64,000 nt of DNA from Nitzschia sp. DOCU1 (GCA_951394045.1 OX595990.1:3278549-3342548), one strand, 5' to 3'. Counted from the first letter of the stretch, positions 9,877 to 20,475 are shown. Numbers and translations are program-made. Notes: generated from the letters alone by a model not told the origin.

Positions 9877-10491
9877 CTAATGCGAGGGAACAGGACTAGC
9901 TTTCGCGCGCTTGTGAGCATTTATCATGAGCATGGTAAGAAGGCTTTCTCCAGACGGCCGTCTTGTGCGTTGCTTCTTCGTCTCGGATGGCGTGGGTCCG
10001 TCCTCGCTTTTGAGGGGCAACTCCTCATCACTTTCGTTATCTTCCTGTTCTTCCTTTGTCGTTGTCGTCTGCGACGACAGAGGGTAGTAGTGGATCTTGT
10101 TCCAACCCGTTCCAAAGAAGCCTTCTTTCAGCGAGTCAAAGTGTGACGTGATGTCATCAATCACATCGCTGTCGGCCCAGACACTGTGGAGTGCCGAGAC
10201 CAAGTGTTCTCGGATTACGGCGAAATGTGAACCGTTCAAGCCATTTTCGAAGAGGCGGTAATGAAGAAGTAGTACCCTCCGGATTGTTTTGACCTCCTCT
10301 TCTTCACTTTGTTCAAGCAGAGCCAAGTCAAGGACTTCTCGTTGCAGCTTTGTTAGACTTTCCAAGCTGAATTGTCCAAAGAACTTTGTCAGGATGCGAT
10401 CTTTAATCAGGCTTTCGGCAAAATTGACAATGATCATATCGTACTGACATTCGCCACCGAGGCGGTTGAAAATATCATTCTTGTACGTCAT
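9877..10491 (-). CDS. Truncated-haemoglobin-like protein (paralogue A)
   Basis: A 204-residue protein from ATG at 10491. Residues 5-125 follow group I truncated haemoglobin: IFNRLGG at the start of helix A/B, NFAESLIKD (usual 'DFYxRVLAD'), FFGQ at the CD corner, then GLNGSHFAVIREHLVSAL in helices F/G/H. His77 is the candidate proximal haem ligand, three residues further upstream of the HF pair than in mycobacterial HbN. The B10 Tyr that stabilises bound O2 is Ala25. The C-terminal 75 residues are a charged, Lys/Glu/Thr-rich tail. A paralogue lies at 11993-12526 on the same strand, so this is a local duplication. Whether it binds haem cannot be read from sequence. Confidence 0.75.
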   Translation of the reverse strand: MTYKNDIFNRLGGECQYDMIIVNFAESLIKDRILTKFFGQFSLESLTKLQREVLDLALLEQSEEEEVKTIRRVLLLHYRLFENGLNGSHFAVIREHLVSALHSVWADSDVIDDITSHFDSLKEGFFGTGWNKIHYYPLSSQTTTTKEEQEDNESDEELPLKSEDGPTPSETKKQRTRRPSGESLLTMLMINAHKRAKASPVPSH

Positions 10492-11086
10492 GGTGTTGTC
10501 TTGGCTTTAGCTACTTTCGGATTTGCCTGGCTTTCTGTATTTGTGACCCAAGAGTTGTGGTCATCAGTTTGCAATCCTCCGTCTCTATCCGTAGGCCTGT
10601 TCGGCAAATCTTTTAGATATTTGATTGTGCTCGCGTTCCCCCACCGCTAGTTTCTAAACAATAAATGGGGCATTGGGTTCGGCTATTCCTTCGAAACTTC
10701 TCATTAAATATGGAGAAGAGCATCCGAGACTTTGAAAACCCCCGCAACCTCTTTTAGAGCTTTTCCGCTTTCGCGAAACAAATTAAATAGGATTTCGAGG
10801 CTAGCCACGGAAGTTCTTTTTACGGTCTTTGAGTTGAAAAGAAGCGGCCGATGGACTGCAACTAAAATATCCTCTGTCCTAACGACTTTTAAATAAGCCG
10901 AATTCTCAAGAGCAATAAGAATGGATTCTCCGATTTATGCCAAGAAGGTGAGGGCATTGAGTCATTGCCATACGTGGCCTTAAGAAAGAAAAGCCGATAC
11001 CTTATGGTAGCCTGTTGTCACGAAATTTGAACATCAATCTTTTCTATTCTCACAAAAACAAGGTGCAAGCATTCAACATCGTCGCC
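10492..11086. other. Intergenic, between divergent genes
   Basis: About 600 bp between the start of globin-like paralogue A (minus) and the next plus-strand gene. It should hold both promoters. It is AT-rich in parts; I see no motif that I can assign. Confidence 0.5.
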
Positions 11087-11632
11087 ATGGCTCCACGTTC
11101 CACTCTCGAAGACCCCAGCTTTAGCTATGATCAACCTTGCGAGTTTTCACTGCCCAAGAGCGCCCTCCCCCCGACGACGGCTCTCCTCACTAACGGATTG
11201 AGCAGGTGGTCGTCATCTTCACCACTACCTGAGAAGAAGACGGTGGCCTTTCTTGAACAAGTCAGAGTAAGAAGATATATCCACATCAACGACTTCACGC
11301 AGGAAGAAGTTCAACGATGCTGGTATACCCACCACGAGTTTGGTTCAATCAAGTTGGAAATCCGAGAAACTGTGCACCGCGTTTGTGCCGGCGGCAACCT
11401 CTGCACGCGCGGGCTAGAGTTCTATTTGCAATCGACGAAAGCTACCCGGAAGCACAATAAAAGGCTGGCCCGGCGCATAGTCCTTGATGAACAAGAACTC
11501 CAGGTCCACGAGGGCGTCTATGATACTGACTACATTTCCCAGATCTACATTGATGCTTCTCAGGAAGCTTGTATCCAGTCGCGGGCCAGAGGTCTCCAAG
11601 ATGAATTGGATGCGATGATGCTGCCGCTGTAG
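11087..11632 (+). CDS. Diatom-type protein of unknown function ('RVRRYIHINDFT' family)
   Basis: A 181-residue protein. I chose ATG 11087; the open frame extends upstream only from a TTG. The core 'VRVRRYIHINDFTQEEVQRCW' is followed by a short helix, 'CTRGLEFYLQ', a basic helix (TRKHNKRLARRIVLDEQ) and 'GVYDTDYISQIYIDASQEA'. This order (R-R-Y-x-H-I-N-D, then C-T-R-G-L-E, then a helix with EQ, then a 'YxxxSxxA' helix) is one I know from a large diatom family with no assigned function. Soluble, no targeting signal. It sits between the two globin-like paralogues but is on the other strand and shares no sequence with them. Confidence 0.75.
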   Translation: MAPRSTLEDPSFSYDQPCEFSLPKSALPPTTALLTNGLSRWSSSSPLPEKKTVAFLEQVRVRRYIHINDFTQEEVQRCWYTHHEFGSIKLEIRETVHRVCAGGNLCTRGLEFYLQSTKATRKHNKRLARRIVLDEQELQVHEGVYDTDYISQIYIDASQEACIQSRARGLQDELDAMMLPL

Positions 11633-11992
11633 AGGACAAACAGCGCTGGCTGCTATGACAACTGAAAATATACAATAGACAATAAACCAACATAGACTCT
11701 TGAACATAAACCATGTTGTTTGTATGGCTTGTTAAGCGAGGATGTCCCGTTACGATGCCGGACTTAAGAAGAAGCAACCAGTACCGGTGGTACTAGGTCT
11801 GACCCTACTGAACGGGACTCTAGATACAACCCGGCAAAACCGCCTCATTAATAGTTTCCTTCGAACTGACGAGAAGATACAGGAAGTAAAATTGCAAGCA
11901 GAGATGTTGGCAGTTCACAAAGTTGTTGTATTAAGTCATTGTAGCACAAAAATGATTCTCTACCGGTAGAATTATAGCAACGACGACAAAAA
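11633..11992. other. Intergenic, convergent gene ends
   Basis: About 360 bp between convergent 3' ends. It contains an exact CTACCGGTAG at 11960-11969 and a related GTACCGGTGG at 11781. Confidence 0.6.
11960..11969. repeat. CTACCGGTAG palindrome
   Basis: Exact 10-bp palindrome just downstream of globin-like paralogue B; one of four exact decamers in the window, all intergenic. Confidence 0.8.
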
Positions 11993-12526
11993 TTAAGCAG
12001 TTGGAGGGACCAAGCTGTTCCTCGTTCGCGCATCGATCTGCGACAGGACGATTTGCTGCGTGCTACCCTCATTCTTGTAGGCCACCTTGGTGCCTCCGCT
12101 TCGACTGCTGGTCGTGGAGTTGTCGTCGTGCCTCGGGATTTGACTGTCAAAAAGTGGTCGGAGCGCGTCGAGGTAACCAGTCGCTTCCTCGACGATTGGC
12201 TCGTCGACCCAGGAGTGAAGAAGAGCTTCTCGAAAGTGGCCTTGAATTCTTGCGAAATGGCTTCCGTCCAGGCCCAGCTGAAAGAGCCTGAAATGGTGGA
12301 GGACAAGCCTCGCTTCTTGTTTAGCCCTGTTTTCTTCTTCGGCATCGAATAGTGCAATCCGAAGCATATCATGAAGAAGCCCTGCGAGGCCATCGACGTC
12401 AAAGTTGCCGTAAATGCACGTAAGCGACGGATCTTCGATGAGTCGTTCAGCGAAATCAATCACTGTCATTTCATATTGAATACTGCCGCCCAAGCGGTTG
12501 ATGATGGCGTTCTTGCTGGAAACCAT
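11993..12526 (-). CDS. Truncated-haemoglobin-like protein (paralogue B)
   Basis: A 177-residue protein from ATG 12526, chosen because its start then aligns with paralogue A (both begin with M, a few polar residues, then NxI[FI]NRLGG). An in-frame ATG at 12817 would add 97 residues of unremarkable sequence that I take as 5' UTR. The core matches paralogue A over 120 residues: DFAERLIED, the CD corner IYGNF, LHHFRLF and GLDGSHFARIQGHF. The candidate proximal ligand is His78, with the same spacing to the HF pair as in A. The B10 position is Ala, as in A. The tail is polar and differs from A's. A truncated globin fold is likely; haem binding is unproven. Confidence 0.72.
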   Translation of the reverse strand: MVSSKNAIINRLGGSIQYEMTVIDFAERLIEDPSLTCIYGNFDVDGLAGLLHDMLRIALFDAEEENRAKQEARLVLHHFRLFQLGLDGSHFARIQGHFREALLHSWVDEPIVEEATGYLDALRPLFDSQIPRHDDNSTTSSRSGGTKVAYKNEGSTQQIVLSQIDARTRNSLVPPTA

Positions 12527-13673
12527 GATGAAATAGTGCTTGAGACTTGGGCGGAATCCGAATTGTGAGCAGAATCTTACCAGTATGCTGAATTGTGATG
12601 AGCAACGAAAAGAAACCCGCTGGACCTCTTGTAGTATCAAACCCAGGTATTGGGCGTTGTTGGAACATTCTTTCTCTTGTTCCACATCTCCATTGTCTTG
12701 GTTGTCCAGTGTAAAAAGGATCTGGCAGAGTCTCCGTCGAGATGAAGGATCTCCACATATGAGACGTTGGTCGAGAAGATTCATGCCTCCCTGCATAGGG
12801 AATAGGAAAAAGTGCATGGCAGAATAGGCATATACTTTTCTTTGAAGTAGTGTGTTTAAATGGCGTGTCGTTCAGTCTGTCTTAAACGGAATTAGACGAA
12901 GTTTTTATCAAAGGTCATATCATTCTCCCAAGACTTCTTGGGCCTAGTTGCCCACATAGGCGACATTGCAACTAAATGCGATGATGTGCGTATGCAAAAT
13001 ATCCGTAATGTTTCGGCACGCCAATCCCGAACTGCGCCGAATTAAAACCAAAACTTCATGGTATCTTGAAGTGGAATAAAGTTTCTCGTCCGGGTGATGA
13101 CGTTGCGAGTTGCAAACTACACCCAATAACCTTTGTTGGACGAAGAAAGCCCCCCCCCCGGTCGAGTACCGCGTATCCATAGGTAGATGGTATTATGAAA
13201 GACAGCGATCATACTATTCCCCTCTGTGCAGTTTGCTGATGACATCGAGTCTCTATTACTCTGCAGACATGGATACTAGCCGTCATTACCGCCGGTATTT
13301 ACTATCGTACTAGCGCTACTACTCCAAGTTCACCTCATCCGGCGGCAGCAGCGAGGCACCAAGAAGAAGAGTAGGCGGAGGACGCCGTCGTCGGACGAAA
13401 TGCGCCGTTGCATCACGAGGCAGAAGTGTTGTCCCGACGATGAGTACTACAGCGCATAGGAGTTGCAGTCTTACATGAAGCAACTACTACCCCGGAGCAG
13501 GTTTCTCGCTGGGTTTTGGAGTGCGAAGCAGGCCGGGTGCGGGGCCCTTTACTAACTATGAAAAGTACCAGATGTGACTAGTTTTCAAAGAGCAACATTG
13601 CCTTCTGCTAAAGGTAGCAACTACCAGCAGTACCATCATTGGTGCTGGGCCATTTGCGTGTGGTGTTGCTCTA
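12527..13673. other. Intergenic; C10 homopolymer, no supported gene
   Basis: About 1.1 kb. Contains a run of ten C at 13150-13159 and TAC/GTA-rich sequence near 13250-13320. Short open frames here are overlapping and show no protein-like pattern. Confidence 0.5.
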
Positions 13674-14642
13674 TTAGCCCAAGTGCACCGATTGGGCTCT
13701 AGTAGTTTCATCTGGAAAGCGTTCCTTGAGTTTGGAAACAATCAAACTCGCCGTCTCTTCCATGGCCCTTCCTGTGACATCGATTTCTGTAAAGCCGTAG
13801 GTCAAACACAAGTCTTTGGCTTTCTGCACATCCTTTTTTATATACTCTAGCGTCGCATAGATACTTTGGCCTTGTCCCAGTTGCTTCTTGAGCTCGCGTC
13901 GCAACCTCGTCGAACGCAACTGCTGTAGGTACTCTGGCTGTATGGTCAAGCAAAAGACTCGTCTCGGATCTACCGTATCCTTGTTGTTGTTATGCCTGCG
14001 TTTACCATGATGCGGTTCTGCCCCCAATAATTGCTGAGGCGGTTCTAACTCCCACACCAAAGGAATGTTGGCGACCTTTAGCCCCATTGTCTGAGCAATT
14101 AGAATACTCAAAGGCGTCTTTCCTGCTCGGGAGACTCCCAGTATAACGAGATCGGCTTGTGGAAGAAGACGGGGCGACATGCCGTCATCTGTTTTCAGTG
14201 TAAAATCGACCGCCGCCTGACGATGATCGTCTTGCATATCCCTCAGAATGGGCACAGCGGCTCGTTCTTGAGGAGACCGCAAACCATAGTGTTCTAGATC
14301 GGCCGACGAGTATCCTTTCAAAAGACGGCGCTGCACTCTCAAGTCTCCTTGACGTTGAAAGTAGAGTTTGAGTGCATGCAACGTGTCGGGGGTAAAAGAA
14401 ATCATGCTGGGCTTGTTGCTGCTGCTAGTAGCAGAATCATGTTCTTTTCCATCGGATGATTCTTGTTCTGTTTCTGTCAACACATCCTGAACTTCATTCA
14501 AAGTCATGGTAACAAACGAGTACGCCGCTGCCGTCGACGACGAGGCCTGATCCAAAACCTGCTGCAAATCTTCCACTTTTCCTCGGTACACACACTCATA
14601 AAAATCTCCCCACACTCCCTTGATTTCTTCACTTGTTGTTGT

Positions 14643-14675
<33 letters not shown>

Positions 14676-15290
14676 TGAAGTGACAACTTGTTCCATGGCT
14701 GCCGCTTTTCCTTCAAATGGAAATGTAAACAAGTGGTGAAGACAATTCTCTGGCTGACAAACGTCAATGGCGGTATCTTCCAGTAAATGACGAATTGTAG
14801 ATTCGTGATAGTTTTCATTCCTCCACAAGGGTCCACCAGGGATGCGTAGTAGAGGGGCGTCGTTGCTGCTTTTTGGCCTTAGCAAAAGTATGGTCGTACA
14901 GGACCAGTCTTTTGGTTCATAGTACAAATGCGGCGGTTCATGAATCACCAAACTATAGGTAGCTCGACACCACGTAGGACTAGCACCACTTGCTTGTAGA
15001 GCCTCGTTGTGTTCATCCACTAGAAACAATTCGCGGTTTTGCTTCTTCTCTTTGACGAGGAATAAACTTCGGCTTTGACTTTTGACTGCGCTGCTCGACG
15101 CCCCGTCGCTGCTGCGTTCTTGCAGTTTGGAGTACAACACGGCACCCACAGTTGTCGCCACAAAGATTCCAAAGTCTGCCATTCGTTTTGCTTGTGGAGA
15201 GAAGAATCTCGTCTCTACTACTAGTAGCGAATACAATAATACTGCAGGCAGGGTCGCATCCAAGAAAGGCCGTGATGTATGATCTTCCAT
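13674..15290 (-). CDS. Nudix-like domain fused to DUF299 (PPDK regulatory protein-type kinase/pyrophosphorylase)
   Basis: A 538-residue protein from ATG 15290. The C-terminal part is DUF299, the bifunctional regulator that phosphorylates and dephosphorylates pyruvate, phosphate dikinase (maize RP1, bacterial PpsR): VDFTLKTDDG, then ADLVILGVSRAGKTPLS (about 375-390, P-loop-like), VANIPLVWELEPP and a terminal 'FTEIDVTGRAMEETASLI' region. The usual first half of DUF299 is shortened. In its place residues about 60-300 look like a Nudix fold of the isopentenyl-isomerase/YfcD kind: LFLVDEHNEAL, GGPLWRNENYHES, RHLLEDTAID (the REUxEE of a Nudix box, degraded to RHLLED), then FTFPFEG and WGDFYECVYRGKVED. 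A poly-Ser run (about 203-216) is coded by a TCG/TCA repeat. An N-terminal hydrophobic segment could anchor or target it. Likely an organellar regulator of PPDK. Confidence 0.85.
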
Positions 15291-16094
15291 GTCATCGTCG
15301 ATCTAGATATCGGCTTCGCATTCGGCAAAAAGGTGTTCGGATATCTCTACTAGTGGATGGAATGATGGACACGCTCGTGGTATCCTCGGCGTTTCTTCCG
15401 TGAGTCACTAAACCATGGTACATACATACAGATAGTAATGCCTAAAATACATGTGCGGAGATCAGCAGTAGCTCTGCGATCGGGTTACTCGTACTTGACT
15501 GCAAATCGGCTGTTAGAAGCATGTTGCCGTCTCTTGCTATATTCCATAGTCGGATTCCGTAGCAATCGTCTACAGCTCTACTTTCTAGTAGTAGTTAGTT
15601 GAAAGCGTATGTAATAATGTTCGAGGACGCTACTCTCCATTACCTGGTACAGAGATCTAGTAGGTTCGGATAGCTAGAGATATACGGCGCTCTTGGAAAA
15701 ACTGACGACAAAGCTCCCCCCGCTTTGAACGTCTTCTTCTTCGCATTGATCCGTCTATTTCGCTGGCTCCAAAATCTTCGACCATCGCAGTTCCTTCATG
15801 AGTGGAGCCGTTGCTCCTTTCGCCATGACTCAAGCCGTTCTGCAATGCAAACAACAACAAATTTTGCAAAACGTAATGTACTGCACGAATGATTCATCAT
15901 GTGTTGAATGTAAGCAGGCACAGTAGCACCCAAATGGACCGACCGTGCCAAGTTGACGCACGGTGTTCAAGAGTATCGATATATTGTTTCTTCTTCGCAC
16001 AAGAAATAGAGTGTTGTTTCCCCCACCCAAATGAAAAGTGTGGTTATTGGCAAGCGCACCGACATTGGGTTGTCGAGAATGATGCAGACCATTA
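15291..16094. other. Intergenic; no supported gene
   Basis: About 800 bp including TAC/TAG-rich simple sequence near 15330-15620. Short frames (for example 15657-15869 minus) are not convincing. Confidence 0.5.
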
Positions 16095-17597
16095 TCACAC
16101 TATCAAATCTTCCAGATCTTCCAGCATGCGAGCTTTCTTGTTGGAGCTTTCAAAACTGAACATGAAAAGATCGTCCGTATCCATTGCCATCGAGGTGATC
16201 GGTTTGGCAATTGGCATGAAGGATGAGTCATCATCAGATTCAATGCGCGGGGGGCTTGCGCTGCCGGCAGTACGGGTGTCCTTCTGCTTCAAACAGGCTA
16301 TCCTCAGAGCTTGACTGATCTTGTCCTTGGCCACAGAGTCAGGAATAGCCTTCCAGCCCCAGTCCGTGCGCTCGAGGAATCTCCCACCATTGATCTGGAT
16401 TCTCTGGAGGACTTCCATTGCTATCATAGTCTTGTCGAGGCGCTCGGTGGCACTTTGGTAATTGTCCTTACAAGAATTGATGAGATCGGCATAATGGTCG
16501 TTGCCGATCCAAATTCGGCTGCGACCCATTAGGATGTCTGCAGGATTGGGATATGGGATAATTTGGTCCCGTGCTATAGCCGCTTCCAGCTCGGCCTTTT
16601 TGGCGGCATCCACTCGGCGTCGTTCCTTCAGGTACGCGTCGACTTGCTTCCTAGATCGAAGCCCTTGCCCCCGCTTGAAAGATTCTGAAATGACAATCCC
16701 AAACGACATGAGGGAATAACGCGTTTCCAGATCGGAACCAAAGTGCGTGCGCTCCCGCAGTCGATAATCTTTCCCCATGACCATGAACGTGAAATCTACA
16801 AACGGACGGAGTGCCGCGTTGTCATAGAGGAAATGCATCCCGCAAGTGCGGATGGGCCAATCCTGCAGGATTGCCATACAGTTCTTGATAGCCTCGGCTG
16901 ACTTGCCGAGTGGATACTCTCGCTCTTCGCAAAGATTGACAATGTTCACCATGCCTGCCTTCTGGACTTGTTCGTCCTCGATTGCCGCCATCACTTGGTA
17001 CCAGCAGGATCGTCCGATTGCCTTCCAGTCAGGCACGAACGAAAGCGAACTTAAGACTCTGATTGTCCGGCCCTTTCGGTCCTTGGCAGGTAAAAATAAG
17101 TTGGCTGCTCTGTACATGCACTCCATATCCATTTCTGACATGTCATCCAGGGCGATGTCTCGGGGAAGCGCTTCGTCTCCAAATAAGACCAGTTTGTGCT
17201 CAAAATGGCGGCAGAGCTTCTCCGCAGCAGCAGTAGCATCAAAGCGCTCGCACCTCAGGAACATCAAATAAAACTTATCGTCGTCTTCCAGCCCAGGTCG
17301 TAAAAATAATGCTCGGTCGAGGGCCTTTTTCTTGGCTTTGGGGACTTTAGCTAGTGCAACTCGCATTTCCTGAAGTTTACCCCGGACAAATTCAGGCGTT
17401 TCTTCTACCACATCTTCCACCCCATGTAGTTCATCAAAGAGTTGCTGTCTCTCGTTGACAGTCAGGCCATTCATCTCTTCCGCCAGTAGGGTCCTGCCTG
17501 ATCGCTCGTCTACGACGGCACGAGGTCTTTTCGGAACGGACAAGCCGCCGCAACAGGCGGCCTCGTTAAACGTTTTCGTGAATGATGACATGGCCAT
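16095..17597 (-). CDS. CRAL-TRIO (Sec14-like) domain + DUF6824 protein, copy 1
   Basis: A 500-residue protein from ATG 17597. Residues about 105-310 follow the CRAL-TRIO plan: 'KFYLMFLRCERFDATAAAEKLCRHFEHKL' (the N-terminal helix bundle), KGRTIRVL, a core strand 'GMVNIVNLCEE', 'WPIRTCGMHFLYDN', and 'RERTHFGSDLETRYSLMSFGI' (the usual gate region). Such domains bind a lipid or small hydrophobic ligand. Residues about 352-432 are DUF6824: NPADILMGR, WIGNDHYADLI, LDKTMIAMEVLQRI, GGRFLER, then DKISQALR. DUF6824 is expanded in diatoms and is of unknown function. A Cys pair sits near the N-terminus, as in the next two genes. First and rightmost-reading of three tandem same-strand copies; no introns. 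Confidence 0.85.
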   Translation of the reverse strand: MAMSSFTKTFNEAACCGGLSVPKRPRAVVDERSGRTLLAEEMNGLTVNERQQLFDELHGVEDVVEETPEFVRGKLQEMRVALAKVPKAKKKALDRALFLRPGLEDDDKFYLMFLRCERFDATAAAEKLCRHFEHKLVLFGDEALPRDIALDDMSEMDMECMYRAANLFLPAKDRKGRTIRVLSSLSFVPDWKAIGRSCWYQVMAAIEDEQVQKAGMVNIVNLCEEREYPLGKSAEAIKNCMAILQDWPIRTCGMHFLYDNAALRPFVDFTFMVMGKDYRLRERTHFGSDLETRYSLMSFGIVISESFKRGQGLRSRKQVDAYLKERRRVDAAKKAELEAAIARDQIIPYPNPADILMGRSRIWIGNDHYADLINSCKDNYQSATERLDKTMIAMEVLQRIQINGGRFLERTDWGWKAIPDSVAKDKISQALRIACLKQKDTRTAGSASPPRIESDDDSSFMPIAKPITSMAMDTDDLFMFSFESSNKKARMLEDLEDLIV

Positions 17598-19002
17598 AAA
17601 GCAACAAGAAGCTGTTCTAGCTATCTGGGGTCAACAAACAATGCGAGTAAAGGAGCATCAAGAGCCGACGGTGGGTTATTGATTTGTTTTGGCAGGTGTA
17701 GAACAACCCTGACTATGATTTGCTTTTCGGGGATCGGGACGAGAGACTCAATGGTATCTGTCATCAGCAACGGGAGAATGCGGAAAGCGACTTCACTCCG
17801 TGTGCGAAAGCGCAAGTATTAATACAACGCAGAACACAGAACCTGGAGGTACTGGCGATGGCTGAAATAGTACTAAAATAGGCGTGCTCTCTCTCTCTCG
17901 CGCTCACAGACAATAAGAATAACACCTCGTATGTAAAAGGGTCATAAGCGAACCGGGGCCACTCGTCGAGCTCTCGCTACGTCCTTTTCTTTTTGCGAAC
18001 GCAGACAGGAGTGTCTTCAGCTCCCGTCTGCCCGAGAGAACGCCCGGATTTTTCCATATGTTTCATTCGCTTGGGGCTAGAAAAAAAACTCTCCGACCGG
18101 TAGTATTGGTGGTACGATTTAACGTCCTGCTGCCGGCATTTTAATTAAGACGAAAACCTATGAACGCCGGAAATGTCTCACTTCAGCTTCGGGTTAATCA
18201 TTGTCAGCTGCTGTGTGCACTTGGCGTTGACGTCTGTTAAATAATCGCTCCTCCCAACGTTCGGAGGGGGCAGTTCGTGATGATTTGGGGGCATCACTTG
18301 GCATATGAGAGTCTTTTGTTGTTGTGCGAAAAATCCGTGCTACTCAACGCTTTCTGAAAGGAACGTAGGCAATGGGCCGCCCAGTCTGCATTTTGTACGA
18401 TAAGTTCTATGAGAAGGCGAATCTACTACTAGAGAGGCTGGAGTGTTTCGCTCCTGTTCCCGTATCATACCTGGTACGTGGTATGCCAGATTTTCCGAGC
18501 GAAGAAATCCGCCTTCCACAATTATGCCGACGATGGATGCTGGTGAGATACTTATGCATACCAGGTAACAATCATACTATAGCTATCCTACTTGGAACAG
18601 CCCAAAACTAGTTATCTAGTTCATGGCAGCCACCATGTTGATCCCCGCCACTGCTCCACCACAACGCTGAACCTTGCCAATTTTCATTAATTATATCCAT
18701 GATGAGGTGTTTGCTCGTCCCGGATGCATGGTATTTGATTGATAGACACGCCGCTGCTTGGGAAGAGCTAATTGTGCCTTGACCGCCCCAAACAAGCTGC
18801 TTTAGTAGGACATGGGAACCTAGAAGTATTCAATCCATAGACCAAGAGAGAAACTCAAGATCGAGGTCTACCGTGAATACCATAGCACCCCACTCCCTAC
18901 TGGGAAAGACTCGCCAGCACTGCTCGGGTCCTTCTCATTAAGAATTGCCACCAGTCGTGCTATGACGTGATCCCTCCGTTGGTCTGTCGTTGCTTAGACA
19001 TA
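17598..19002. other. Intergenic spacer inside the tandem array
   Basis: About 1.4 kb between copies 1 and 2. Contains a CT dinucleotide run at about 17887-17900 and a GACCGGTAGTA site at 18095. A 79-codon frame at 18372-18611 starts with ATG but shows no recognisable pattern, so I leave it out. Confidence 0.5.
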
Positions 19003-20475
19003 CTACACCATGTCGTTGAGTCCCTTCTGTACACAGGGCCGTTTCATGGGACTTTCTTGAATGTCAAAAGCCGAATCGTTGCTCACTGGCATATCCCTCA
19101 TTGCTCGCAACTTCGATTCGTTGTAATGCAAGGGAGTTTTTCCGGGGATCGAAAGATCCTTTTTCCTTAGGTTAAATACCCGCAGTGCTTGACATATCTT
19201 TTCAGTCACGATGTGGTCTTCAATAACCTTCCATCCGCGGTCTTCTCGCTGAAGAAATCGACCACCGTTCAAATGTACCCGTTGCAAAATTTCCATGGCA
19301 ACAACAGTTTTACCAAGGCGTTCGGACGAGTCCTTGTAGCGCTCTGATAACGAGCTTATAAGCTCAGTATACTTGACGTTGCCGACCCAGGTGCGTTTTC
19401 GTCCCAGTAGAACATCAGAAGGATTTGGGTACGGAATCAAATTATCCCTACTAGCCAGCATTGACGCCTCCAGTTCAGCTTTCCTCGAACCCTCCTTTCT
19501 ACGCCGATCCGCGAGATAAGAGTCGATATGTTCTCTTGATCGATATCCACGCCCTAGTTGAAATGATTGTGGTATAACGATGCCAAATGACAATAGCGAA
19601 TACCGTGCCTCGAGTTCCGACCCAAAGTGCAAACGCTCTCGAAGTCGAAATTCTTTCCCCATCACAAACTGAATAATCTGCAGAAAAGATCGAAGCAAAT
19701 GCTTGTCGTAGCAAAGATGGAATCCACAGGTACGGAGGGGCCAGTCCGTCAGGTAAGGGGAGCACTTCTTGAGAGTCTCAATCATCTGTGGTAGGGGATG
19801 CCTTCGCTCCTCACAAAGATTGGCAACGTTAACTATTCCATTTTTCTGAACATCCTCGTCTTCCAGAGCTACCATCACTTGGTACCAGTTATAACGCACG
19901 ACTGCTCTCAAGTCCGGTGGATGCGATAGAGTGCTGATTAGTCGAATTGAACGTCCTCTTTGATCCTTAGAGGGTAAGAAAATGCAACAGCCATTGTACA
20001 TGCATTCCATTTCTTTCTCCGACAAGTCGTCCAACGTAATGTCTCTGGGCAAGGCTTCATCTCCGAATAAAAGCAATTTATTCTCGAAGTGGCGACATAG
20101 CTTGTTAGCAGCATCGATCGCATTGAAACGGTCTGATCGTAAGAACATGAGATATAACTTGCCATCTTGTTGCAGCTCTGGTCGTAGAAAAATGGCGCGA
20201 TTTAGTGCCCTTTTCTTGACTTTTGGAATCTTTGCAAGTTCGGCCCGCATTTCCCTCAGTTTAGTTGAGACGAACTCTGGCGTCTCCTCCGTAATATCCT
20301 CCACCCCATGGATTTCATCGTACACCTTCATTCTCTCCTCCACGGTGAGGCCATTCATATCTTTAGCCAGCAGGCTTTGACCAGCCTCGCCGCCATCATC
20401 CCTATTTGCCCATGTTTCGCCATAGTCGACTCGTGGCCGTTTCCACCCGCTGCAGCAAGCTTCCTCGCTTGTCAT
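19003..20475 (-). CDS. CRAL-TRIO (Sec14-like) domain + DUF6824 protein, copy 2
   Basis: A 490-residue protein from ATG 20475; upstream codons in frame begin only at GTG. Same architecture as copies 1 and 3: an N-terminal Cys pair after 'MTSEEA', then 'MNGLTVEERMKVYDEIHGVED', the 'LYLMFLRSDRFNAIDAANKLCRHFENKLLLFGDEALPRDI' helices, the CRAL-TRIO core and 'RERLHFGSELEARYSLLSFGI', then DUF6824 with NPSDVLLGR, WVGNVKY, LGKTVVAMEILQRV and GGRFLQRED. It is closer to copy 3 in the first half (both have FENKLLLFG and DDLSEKEM). The C-terminal tail is short, polar and differs from the others. No signal peptide or membrane helix, so a soluble lipid-binding regulator is the simplest reading. Confidence 0.85.
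   Translation of the reverse strand: MTSEEACCSGWKRPRVDYGETWANRDDGGEAGQSLLAKDMNGLTVEERMKVYDEIHGVEDITEETPEFVSTKLREMRAELAKIPKVKKRALNRAIFLRPELQQDGKLYLMFLRSDRFNAIDAANKLCRHFENKLLLFGDEALPRDITLDDLSEKEMECMYNGCCIFLPSKDQRGRSIRLISTLSHPPDLRAVVRYNWYQVMVALEDEDVQKNGIVNVANLCEERRHPLPQMIETLKKCSPYLTDWPLRTCGFHLCYDKHLLRSFLQIIQFVMGKEFRLRERLHFGSELEARYSLLSFGIVIPQSFQLGRGYRSREHIDSYLADRRRKEGSRKAELEASMLASRDNLIPYPNPSDVLLGRKRTWVGNVKYTELISSLSERYKDSSERLGKTVVAMEILQRVHLNGGRFLQREDRGWKVIEDHIVTEKICQALRVFNLRKKDLSIPGKTPLHYNESKLRAMRDMPVSNDSAFDIQESPMKRPCVQKGLNDMV

Noticed and set aside
12527..12817. 97-codon N-terminal extension of globin-like paralogue B
   Set aside because: Paralogue A has no such extension and the sequence is not protein-like; it is treated as 5' UTR.
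18372..18611. 79-codon ATG-led frame in the array spacer
   Set aside because: Too short and without any recognisable pattern.
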